Shown here: one piece after another, positions 1 through 6,051 of the stretch | How positions within the stretch are numbered: position 1 is the first letter of the stretch | How the letters are laid out: each line of letters opens with the position of its first letter | Notes under the pieces: model-generated | The model's input: the letters and a program-made list of their open reading frames with translations, nothing else | The model's database searches: none | Told to the model about the DNA's origin: nothing | Assembly: GCA_937893785.1 (NCBI GenBank) | Contig: CALCSP010000672.1 | Coordinates: 1-6,051 of the forward strand | Length of the DNA stretch: 6,051 nt | Source of the DNA: an uncultured Verrucomicrobiales bacterium | GTDB taxonomy: Bacteria; Verrucomicrobiota; Verrucomicrobiia; Verrucomicrobiales; DEV007 | Reading direction: 5' to 3' | Made by a program: the position numbers and the translations under genes

Positions 1-704
1 AAATCTGTGAGTCGGTATCCCTGGTCTATAAAACGGTATAAACGATTAAGGTAGCCTTTTCGTGTCATGTTACGATACTCTGCCCAGCCTCTTCCGTTGG
101 CATTCTTTATCCAGATAACGGCATATCTCTGGTTACCGCCGACCTGATAAGATTCTATGTCATGAATGCGGTAGTTATCTTTATAGGTTGCAAAATTGAC
201 TGAAAATTCCGAATCACTCAGCCCGCGAAAACTATACCATTGCAAATTTTCCTTATTCTCAACCCATGCACAGGCATAACGGGGTGATCCGCCTACCGTA
301 TATGCTTCAATATCGACAGGTATGTATTCATCTTTGGAGTTATTGAAAAGTTCCACGTAACCGGCGTTGGTGAGATTGCGATAAGATTTCCATTTGTATC
401 CCTCGACATTCTCAATCCATATGCCCGCATAGTATCTATTACCCCCAAGGACATAGCTTTCCTGGTCAATGAGGCGGTATCCCTTATCATTAAATTCGTT
501 CCACCTTTCACTGAATTTCTCGTGTGTCATGTTTCGATACTCGGCCCATTTACGGCCATCGAGATTTTTTTGCCAAACACCACTCACACGCTGCTTTCCA
601 TCAACCTCATTGACTTCAATGTCGGTCAGCATGTAACCGTTGTCCTTACGTTTAGCGAATTCATCTGCGAAATCATCACTGGTCATGTTGCTTCTGGAGG
701 CCCA
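1..704 (-). repeat. Five in-frame ~51-residue coding repeats (BTRD1-like)
   Basis: Protein-level tandem repeats inside the minus-strand gene, delimited by the conserved Trp. Unit 1 covers 704-549, unit 2 548-393, unit 3 392-240, unit 4 239-87, and unit 5 starts at 86 and runs off the window. Spacing is 52, 52, 51 and 51 codons. Unit 1 is the most diverged (WASRSNMT; its glycine pair is replaced by VDGKQR). Most of the array has diverged at DNA level, but one segment stays nearly identical: 62-86 and 523-547 match at 23 of 25 bases and both encode AEYRNMT. Confidence 0.85.
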
Positions 705-836
705 GCTAACGGAGTCAGGGGTAGCTATGATTTCACCCAGTGCCGGGATATTGAGAGCAGTTGACAGGCCAAGTAGCATGGGCACAATCAGGGGTGTCAA
801 TATAGGCGGGAAGCATTTATTTTGTTTAGTGGGCAT
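1..836 (-). CDS. Exported tandem-repeat protein, BTRD1 / polyglycine-hydrolase-like repeats (3' end missing)
   Basis: The frame is open from an ATG at 836-834 to the left edge, giving 278 residues and no stop, so the C-terminus is unseen. An in-frame TAA lies three codons before the ATG, which fixes the start; the only Shine-Dalgarno-like GGAG sits about 15 nt upstream, which is far. Residues 1-34 look like a signal peptide (K4/K7, hydrophobic stretch 11-33, possible cleavage after PALG). The rest is tandem ~51-residue repeats with W at 45, 97, 149, 200 and 251. The consensus is W-x-x-[YF]-R-N-[ML]-T, then a YRLID-ESY-like strand, then VGG-x-x-RYA-x-IW. This pattern matches my recollection of BTRD1 repeats, found in polyglycine-hydrolase-like secreted proteins, often before a beta-lactamase-fold serine hydrolase. 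No catalytic domain is visible, so enzymatic activity is unproven. The gene is divergent from the dehydrogenase-family genes and more AT-rich than they are. Gene and frame are near certain; the family name is moderately sure. Confidence 0.85.
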   Translation of the reverse strand, partial: MPTKQNKCFPPILTPLIVPMLLGLSTALNIPALGEIIATPDSVSWASRSNMTSDDFADEFAKRKDNGYMLTDIEVNEVDGKQRVSGVWQKNLDGRKWAEYRNMTHEKFSERWNEFNDKGYRLIDQESYVLGGNRYYAGIWIENVEGYKWKSYRNLTNAGYVELFNNSKDEYIPVDIEAYTVGGSPRYACAWVENKENLQWYSFRGLSDSEFSVNFATYKDNYRIHDIESYQVGGNQRYAVIWIKNANGRGWAEYRNMTRKGYLNRLYRFIDQGYRLTD

Positions 837-857
837 GGATTTTTATTTCTGCTCCTG

Positions 858-867
858 CAGACGTCTG
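858..867. repeat. 10-bp perfect palindrome CAGACGTCTG
   Basis: The sequence equals its own reverse complement over 10 bases and does not extend symmetrically further. It ends 21 bp before the start codon of the minus-strand gene, in the expected 5' leader or promoter-proximal zone. It could be a dimeric regulator site; a 10-bp palindrome can also arise by chance. Confidence 0.3.
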
Positions 868-952
868 GAATGCATGGGTTATGCAAAAAAACCGCCACCC
901 CTTAATAATGGATAATGCATATTGCATGAAAAATGATGTCATTGAGCACATT

Positions 953-977
953 AGTGAGTGAAGTAATCCCTCACTTC
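953..977 (+). repeat. Overlapping small inverted repeats upstream of the propeller gene
   Basis: AGTGAG (953-958) can pair with CTCACT (970-975). Alternatively GAAGT (960-964) can pair with ACTTC (973-977). The two stems share bases and exclude each other. They end about 20 nt before the ATG at 997, so they could lie in the leader mRNA. Stems of 5-6 bp are short and no regulator is recognised. Confidence 0.25.
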
Positions 978-996
978 GTGTGTAATGTTGTAAGTC

Positions 997-2943
997 ATGC
1001 CCAGCCTTCAAAAGATTTCATACCTGAGTGTATTCCTTCTATCCGCTTTCCTTGTTGCCGGCATCAATGCGAATGAGGATTTTGATGCCGGGAAAGGCTT
1101 GCAGGTGACCCTGTCCTCCTCCGAGCCGGATATCGTCAGCCTAAGCAATATCGATATCGACCATCGTGGTCGTGTCTGGGCCTGTGATGTGGTCAATTAC
1201 CGTCCCAACCGGGGTAAGCGCGCAGCGGGGGACCGTATCATGATTATGGAGGATCTGGACGGTGATGGGAAAATGGATTCACACAAGGTCTTTTACCAGG
1301 GCACTGAGGTGGATGCGGCGATGGGCCTGTGTGTTCTTTCCGATCGTGTGATTGTCTCGGCAACGCCCAAGGTGTGGGTGTTTTATGATGATGACGGCGA
1401 TGATCGAGCTGACCGGAAAGAGTTACTCTTTTCCGGAGACGGCGTGGAGCAGCATGACCACTCTTACCATTCTTTAGTCTTCGGTCCTGATGGCAATATG
1501 TACTGGAACTTTGGCAATACCGGGAAAAACCTGCGTGGTTCCGATGGAAAGATTCTCAAGGATATCCATGGCAGACTGGTGGAGGACAAAGGGAAACCGT
1601 TCTGGGGAGGCATGGTGTTTCGCTGCCAACTGGATGGCAGCAGGCTTGAAGTGCTGGGACATAACTTCCGCAATAACTATGAGGTCAGTGTGGACTCATT
1701 TGGCTCACTCTGGCAGTCGGATAATGATGATGATGGCAACCGTGCCACCCGCATCAATTTCGTGATGGAGGGTGGCAATTACGGATACCTTGATGAATTG
1801 ACCGGAGAGGGCTGGCGTAAGCAGCGTCCCGGAATGCACGAGGATGTTTCCCTAAGGCACTGGCATTTGAATGACCCCGGTGTGGTGCCTAATGTCGTGC
1901 AGACCGGAGCAGGAGCACCGACCGGGATCACGGTTTACGAAGGTCGTCTTCTTCCACGTGTCTACTGGGATCAGGTCATTCACTGTGAGTCGGGGGTGAA
2001 CGTGGTGCGTGCCTACCCGATAAAGGATGCCGGTGCGGGATATACCGGGCAGTCCCTTGCCGTGATGAAGAGTCGCAAGGACCGATCGTTCCGCCCGGTG
2101 GATGTCGCTGTTGCCCCAGATGGGTCACTGTTTGTCAGTGACTGGTATGACCCAGTGGTCGGGGGGTTTCAACAGCGGGATATCGCCAAGGGGCGCCTTT
2201 ATCGGATTGCTCCGAAGGGTTCACGGTATTTACCAGGAAAACCGACATACGATTCGCCGGCAGCTGCCGTATCTGCGCTGAAGAGCCCGAACTATTGCGT
2301 GCGCTACAAGGCATGGCAGGTCTTGCACGGCATGGGAGTCAAGGCAGAGAAGGCTTTGCTTGAACTGTATCAATCGCAGAATCAGCGGCATCGTGCCCGT
2401 GCGCTGTGGCTTTTGGGAAAAATTGCCGGACGCGGTGAGCATTATGTCCGGTTGGCTGCGGGGGATGCCAATGCCGATATCAGGGTAACCGCCCTGCGGC
2501 TTGCTGTGCAGGTGGGAGTTTCAATTCCCGAACTGATTGAAAGGATGGCAGGGGATTCCTCAGCAAAGGTGCGCCGCGAATGTGCGGTTTTCCTCAGGCT
2601 CGTCAAGGGTCCTGCCAAGGCACAGTTATGGCGGAAATTGGCCATGGCGCATCAAGCAGGGGATCGCTGGTCGCTGGAAGCTCTTGGAATTGGTGCGGCA
2701 GGTGACTGGGATTCTTGTCTTAATGCCTGGCTTGAGGAGGTTGGAGATGGATGGAACCACCCGGCCGGACGTGAAATTGTCTGGAGAAGCCGTGCTGCCA
2801 AGTCGGCGGAATTGATTGCACAAATCATCAAAGATCCAGCTACAAAGGAAGAGGCCCGACCGGGATATTTTCGTGCACTGGACTTTCAGCCTGCAGCCCG
2901 GAAGGAGGCCGCCCTTGAAAGTATCCTTTCCGAAACCAAGTAA
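997..2943 (+). CDS. Secreted PVC-type putative dehydrogenase, beta-propeller plus HEAT repeats (compact form)
   Basis: Complete 648-residue gene; an in-frame TAA two codons before the ATG fixes the start. There is no clear Shine-Dalgarno (only GTAAG nearby). Residues 1-25 form a signal peptide (K6, hydrophobic 8-22, cleavage near INA-N), so the protein is exported. Residues about 35-407 match the N-terminal domain of the PVC-type putative membrane-bound dehydrogenases (TIGR02604-like, a sugar-dehydrogenase-type propeller). Supporting features are acidic loops D86-x-D88-x-D90 with D94 and D131-x-D133-x-D135 with D139, a third acidic run at 242-246, the YHSLVFGPDGNMYW strand at 157-170, SDWYDP at 381-386 and GRLYRI at 399-404. 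Residues about 418-570 look like HEAT-type helical repeats. Family members often end in a CxxCH cytochrome c domain; none is present here, so the protein probably carries no covalent heme. The reaction and substrate are unknown, and 'dehydrogenase' is a family label. It lies 94 bp upstream of a larger relative on the same strand. Confidence 0.9.
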   Translation: MPSLQKISYLSVFLLSAFLVAGINANEDFDAGKGLQVTLSSSEPDIVSLSNIDIDHRGRVWACDVVNYRPNRGKRAAGDRIMIMEDLDGDGKMDSHKVFYQGTEVDAAMGLCVLSDRVIVSATPKVWVFYDDDGDDRADRKELLFSGDGVEQHDHSYHSLVFGPDGNMYWNFGNTGKNLRGSDGKILKDIHGRLVEDKGKPFWGGMVFRCQLDGSRLEVLGHNFRNNYEVSVDSFGSLWQSDNDDDGNRATRINFVMEGGNYGYLDELTGEGWRKQRPGMHEDVSLRHWHLNDPGVVPNVVQTGAGAPTGITVYEGRLLPRVYWDQVIHCESGVNVVRAYPIKDAGAGYTGQSLAVMKSRKDRSFRPVDVAVAPDGSLFVSDWYDPVVGGFQQRDIAKGRLYRIAPKGSRYLPGKPTYDSPAAAVSALKSPNYCVRYKAWQVLHGMGVKAEKALLELYQSQNQRHRARALWLLGKIAGRGEHYVRLAAGDANADIRVTALRLAVQVGVSIPELIERMAGDSSAKVRRECAVFLRLVKGPAKAQLWRKLAMAHQAGDRWSLEALGIGAAGDWDSCLNAWLEEVGDGWNHPAGREIVWRSRAAKSAELIAQIIKDPATKEEARPGYFRALDFQPAARKEAALESILSETK

Positions 2944-2980
2944 ATTGGTTTTATCTGTTTTGAAATAACCGCTGAAGTTG

Positions 2981-3010
2981 TTGCCTGAATACCTGCGGAC
3001 AAGCTAAAAT
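2981..3010 (+). promoter_or_regulatory. Possible sigma-70-like promoter before the ThuA-propeller gene
   Basis: TTGCCT (2981-2986) and TAAAAT (3005-3010) are separated by 18 bp, close to the TTGACA/TATAAT pattern. Transcription would begin near 3017 and leave a leader of about 20 nt that is pyrimidine-rich (3019-3037) and has no Shine-Dalgarno. The gap shows no strong terminator, so read-through from the upstream gene is equally possible. Confidence 0.3.
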
Positions 3011-3037
3011 ATCAATAGTCTATTTCTCTTTTTCACT

Positions 3038-6000
3038 ATGAACGCCTTTCGCTCATTCCTTGTTGCCGGTTTCTTTGCTGGCATTTTTTTCCTCTACAGT
3101 CAGCTGATTGCGCCGGCGCATAAGGATCAACATTCTACCGGTGGTCCCATTCAATTACTGTTCCTTGGAGACAAGGGGCATCACCAGCCGGCTTTGCGAG
3201 TGGCGGAACTTAAGGCCGCCCTTGGATCCGAAGGAATCTTTATTACCTATACGGAGGATCTGGAGGACATGAATCCTGAATACCTGAATCAGTTTGATGG
3301 GCTGATCGTATACGCCAATATCACGACTATCGGTAAGGATCAGGAGAAGGCTATCCTGGATTTCGTGGCTGGCGGCAAGGGCTATATTCCGTTGCACTGC
3401 GCCTCTTACTGCTTCCACAATTCCCCGGAGTTGATTGCTCTGCTTGGTGCCCAGTTTAAGAGTCACGGCACTGGGGTTTTTCGCACCAGTATTGCTCAGC
3501 CAGACCATCCGCTTCTCAAGGGGTTTCAGGGCTTTGAGAGCTGGGATGAGACTTACGTTCACCATAAGCACAACGACGTGAACCGGACCGTGCTTGCTTA
3601 CCGGGATGAGAAGGGAAAGCGTGAGCCATGGACCTGGGTGCGCACGCATGGTAAAGGGCGAGTTTTCTATACTGCATGGGGCCATGATCAGCGGACATGG
3701 ACAAACCCCGGTTTCCATAATCTCGTTCAGCGTGGAATTCTCTGGGCAGTCAACAAGGATGCACGTGAGCGCTGGGAGCTACTGGATATGCCTGAGTTTA
3801 AGTTCACTGACGCGGATATTCCCAATTACGAAAAACGGGATCCTCCACCGAAGTTTCAGCACCCGCTTAAGGCCGAGGATTCTATGAAAACCATTCAGGT
3901 TCCTGTTGGCTTTCGACTCGAGTTGTTTGCTGCGGAGCCTCAGATCGCCAACCCGGCTGCCATTGCCTGGGATGAGCGTGGTCGGTGCTGGGTCGCGGAG
4001 ACGGTTGATTACCCCAATGACATGAAAATTACCGGTGAGGGTAAGGACTCGATCAAGATCCTTGAGGACACCGATGGAGATGGACGGTGTGACAAGGTCA
4101 AGGTCTTTGCGGATGGCTTGAGTATTCCTACCAGCATGGTATTTGCACGCGGCGGTTTGATTGTCGCGCAGGCTCCCCATATGCTTTTCTTAAAGGATAC
4201 CGATGGAGATGACCGGGCTGATGTGCGTGAGATTCTTTTTAGTGGCTGGGGAACAGGCGATACCCATGCCGGGCCATCGAGCTTGCATTACGGGTTGGAC
4301 GGATGGATTTACGGGGCTGTCGGTTACTCTTCCTTCGGCGGCGAGGTAGGTGGTAAGAGGCACCGGTTTGGCAATGGGTTTTACCGGTTTACTGCTGATG
4401 GAAAGCAGATGGAGTTTCTCACCAAGTCGAGCAACAATACTTGGGGGCTTGGTCAGTCGGAAACCGGTGAATGGTTTGGCTCGACGGCTAACAATACCCA
4501 CAGCCTGCACCTTGGGTTACCGGAGCGCCTCTATGAAGGAGCCATTGGGCTGGGTAAACTGCCCTCGCGCAAGATTGACGGCCATTATCACATGACAGGG
4601 ATTACCAATGAGATCAGGCAGGTGGATGTCCATGGCGGGTTCACGGCGGCAGCTGGCCATAACCTTTACACGGCTCGAGATTATCCTGAGCAATACTGGA
4701 ACCGGATTGCCTTTGTTAATGAGCCGACCGGTCACCTTGTGCACTCAGCGGTCTTGGTCAAAGAGGGGTCAAGCTTTGTAGAAAAGGATGGGCGCAACCT
4801 ACTTGCCAGTGCTGATGCATGGTGTGCACCGGTATTTTCCCAAGTTGGGCCCGATGGTCAGGTTTGGGTCGCAGACTGGTATGATTTCATTATTCAGCAC
4901 AATCCGTTGCCGAAGGGTTTCAAGATGGGTAAGGGAAATGCCTATATCACGCCACTGCGCGACCAACAACGCGCGCGCATCTATCGCGTCATTTATCAGG
5001 GGAGGGAACCGGCTAAGCCTCCCGTCTTGGACATCAAGAAACCGGCATCTCTGATTGCCGCTCTGGGCCATGGCAATATGCACTGGAGGTTGACAGCGCA
5101 CAGGATGCTGGTGGATCGCGGGAAGGATGATGTGGCGGCTGCTCTTGAGGAGGTGGTGCAAGCCCAACGTAATCTGGATGCTATCGGCTCTGATCCGGCT
5201 GCCCTGCATGCACTTTGGGTTTTGCAGTCCTTGGGAAAGGTCAATGACGCGCTTCTTATTGCGGCTCTCAAACACAAGGCGGCCAGTGTGCGTCGTGCTG
5301 CGGTGATCATGCTCCCAAGGGGTGCGGCACATCGGGACCTCTTAATTGAAAGTGGAGTTCTCACTGATGACAGCCCCAATGTACAGCTTGCTGCCCTTTC
5401 GACTTTGATCGAGATGCCTGTGGATCCACATGTCGGCGATGCACTGGTTGAGGTTCTGGCTGAGCTTGAGGGAACAAGTGATCATTGGCTGCCGACGGCG
5501 TTCAGTCTGGCTGCGATCCGTAACGCAGAGAGTTTTCTGGATGCTCTGGTTAAGTCACGACCGCCAGCTGAAGAGGGACTCACTGCTGCAGAGGTCAAGG
5601 CACGCAAGCAGGTGAATCTCATTCCCAATGCGGGTTTTGAGAAGCTTGACGGAAAGTCCCCGAAGGGATGGTTAACCCGCACTTGGTCAGGCGAGCCGCA
5701 ACTAGCACTGGATACTGAGTCGGCGGCCAGTGGAAAGAATTGCGTTCGTATTTCTGCGGACAAGGCATCCGAGGCTGGTCATTATCTTGAAGTCGATGTC
5801 AAGGCGCACATGGTTTACCGGCTGCGTGCCTGGGTCAAAACCGAGGAGCTTCAGGGTAGTGGGCGCGGTGCCATGTTCTATCTCCCGGGACTCTCGCGTA
5901 ATGGTACGCGAGCGCTCAAGGGAACCAATGACTGGCAGCGAATTGAGCACGAATTTGATACCGAGGGCAATACCCGTATTCGCATTTATTGTATGTTTGG

Positions 6001-6051
6001 TGGCTGGGGGCAGTCAACAGGAACGGCTTGGTATGATGATCTTGAGCTTGT
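3038..6051 (+). CDS. Secreted ThuA / PVC-type propeller / HEAT / carbohydrate-binding-like fusion protein (3' end missing)
   Basis: The frame is open from ATG 3038 to the right edge (1004 residues). An in-frame TAA at 3005 with no other start between fixes the N-terminus. Residues 1-27 are a signal peptide or signal anchor (R5, hydrophobic 7-24, APA at 25-27). Residues about 38-238 form a ThuA domain (glutamine-amidotransferase-like fold): LFLGDKGHHQP at 40-51, GGKGYIPLHCASYCF at 112-126, SWDETYVHHKH at 168-178 and YTAWGHDQRTW at 211-221. Residues about 283-655 are the PVC-type putative dehydrogenase propeller, with ILEDTDGDGRCD (341-352), KDTDGDDRAD (386-395), VADWYD (611-616) and RIYRV (647-651). 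Residues about 665-840 are HEAT-like helices (MHWRLTAHRMLVDRG, 681-695). Residues about 859-1004 begin NLIPNAGFE and look like a CBM4/9-type beta-sandwich. No CxxCH occurs before the edge; a cytochrome c domain could follow. A sugar-related extracytoplasmic role is inferred; the reaction is unknown. Confidence 0.9.
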   Translation, partial: MNAFRSFLVAGFFAGIFFLYSQLIAPAHKDQHSTGGPIQLLFLGDKGHHQPALRVAELKAALGSEGIFITYTEDLEDMNPEYLNQFDGLIVYANITTIGKDQEKAILDFVAGGKGYIPLHCASYCFHNSPELIALLGAQFKSHGTGVFRTSIAQPDHPLLKGFQGFESWDETYVHHKHNDVNRTVLAYRDEKGKREPWTWVRTHGKGRVFYTAWGHDQRTWTNPGFHNLVQRGILWAVNKDARERWELLDMPEFKFTDADIPNYEKRDPPPKFQHPLKAEDSMKTIQVPVGFRLELFAAEPQIANPAAIAWDERGRCWVAETVDYPNDMKITGEGKDSIKILEDTDGDGRCDKVKVFADGLSIPTSMVFARGGLIVAQAPHMLFLKDTDGDDRADVREILFSGWGTGDTHAGPSSLHYGLDGWIYGAVGYSSFGGEVGGKRHRFGNGFYRFTADGKQMEFLTKSSNNTWGLGQSETGEWFGSTANNTHSLHLGLPERLYEGAIGLGKLPSRKIDGHYHMTGITNEIRQVDVHGGFTAAAGHNLYTARDYPEQYWNRIAFVNEPTGHLVHSAVLVKEGSSFVEKDGRNLLASADAWCAPVFSQVGPDGQVWVADWYDFIIQHNPLPKGFKMGKGNAYITPLRDQQRARIYRVIYQGREPAKPPVLDIKKPASLIAALGHGNMHWRLTAHRMLVDRGKDDVAAALEEVVQAQRNLDAIGSDPAALHALWVLQSLGKVNDALLIAALKHKAASVRRAAVIMLPRGAAHRDLLIESGVLTDDSPNVQLAALSTLIEMPVDPHVGDALVEVLAELEGTSDHWLPTAFSLAAIRNAESFLDALVKSRPPAEEGLTAAEVKARKQVNLIPNAGFEKLDGKSPKGWLTRTWSGEPQLALDTESAASGKNCVRISADKASEAGHYLEVDVKAHMVYRLRAWVKTEELQGSGRGAMFYLPGLSRNGTRALKGTNDWQRIEHEFDTEGNTRIRIYCMFGGWGQSTGTAWYDDLEL

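Larger units (their letters stand above)
837..996. promoter_or_regulatory. Divergent intergenic region between the repeat protein and the propeller gene
   Basis: This 160-bp gap separates two divergently transcribed start codons, so it should hold both promoters. No convincing sigma-70 pair is visible for either gene. A weak candidate on the minus strand is TTCATG, a 17-bp spacer, then TATTAA (about 930-902). Structured elements are the palindrome CAGACGTCTG at 858-867, TGCAT/ATGCA motifs at 871, 881, 915-920 and 923, and inverted repeats at 953-977. Neither gene has a well-placed Shine-Dalgarno sequence. Calling the region regulatory is an inference from gene orientation. Confidence 0.45.

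Noticed and set aside
882..900. T-run on the minus strand (seven T after GGGTGGCGG) as a terminator
   Set aside because: No inverted repeat precedes the T-run, and it lies upstream of, not after, the minus-strand gene.
522..915. Two plus-strand open frames of 80 and 91 codons
   Set aside because: Both are antisense to the repeat-protein gene, whose regular Trp spacing proves the minus-strand frame is the coding one.
826..1011. 61-codon minus-strand open frame spanning the divergent intergenic region
   Set aside because: It overlaps the starts of both supported genes, and the translation has no recognised motif or signal; best explained as chance.
2947..2970. GGTT...AACC inverted repeat after the compact propeller gene as a terminator
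   Set aside because: Only four contiguous pairs, with mismatches inside and no T-run following; too weak to call an intrinsic terminator.
2944..3037. The two plus-strand genes as halves of one gene broken by a frameshift
   Set aside because: Each has its own signal peptide and its own full propeller and HEAT region, and the gap between them contains stops; they are separate paralogues.
3413..3427. CASYC in the ThuA domain as a c-type heme site
   Set aside because: The spacing is C-x-x-x-C and the second Cys is followed by Phe, not His; covalent heme attachment normally needs CxxCH.
3155..3718. 187-codon open frame on the minus strand
   Set aside because: It lies wholly inside the ThuA-coding part of the plus-strand gene, whose translation matches family motifs throughout; the antisense product shows no recognisable domain.
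4799..5332. 177-codon open frame on the minus strand
   Set aside because: Antisense to the end of the propeller and the HEAT region of a well-supported gene; the product has no family-like features.

Overview
The window suggests a member of the Planctomycetota-Verrucomicrobiota-Chlamydiota (PVC) superphylum, more likely a free-living, probably aquatic, Verrucomicrobiota than a Planctomycete. The reason is two neighbouring genes of the 'PVC-type putative membrane-bound dehydrogenase' family (TIGR02604-like beta-propeller plus HEAT repeats), a family greatly expanded in that superphylum. The lineage is inferred from gene families recognised by eye; no database search was run.

Layout. (1) Positions 1-836, minus strand: an exported protein made of tandem ~51-residue repeats resembling bacterial tandem repeat domain 1 (BTRD1, the repeat of polyglycine-hydrolase-like proteins). 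Its C-terminal part lies beyond the left edge. (2) Positions 837-996: a 160-bp divergent intergenic region with a 10-bp palindrome, a cluster of TGCAT/ATGCA motifs and a small hairpin. (3) Positions 997-2943, plus strand: a complete, compact 648-residue secreted propeller-HEAT protein with no ThuA domain and no cytochrome c motif. (4) Positions 2944-3037: a 94-bp gap with a possible promoter. (5) From 3038 to the right edge, plus strand: a large secreted multidomain protein with a ThuA domain, a PVC-type propeller, HEAT repeats and a carbohydrate-binding-like beta-sandwich. It is still open at 6051, after 1004 residues.

How the genes may work together. The two plus-strand genes encode exported proteins with the same propeller-HEAT core and probably form a functional pair, perhaps one transcription unit. 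By analogy with ThuA proteins (sugar oxidation and keto-sugar metabolism) and the carbohydrate-binding-like module, extracytoplasmic handling of a sugar or polysaccharide is a reasonable inference. Neither substrate nor redox activity can be read from the sequence. The divergent repeat protein is clearly more AT-rich and may not be functionally linked. There is no RNA gene, CRISPR array, insertion sequence or attachment site that I can support.
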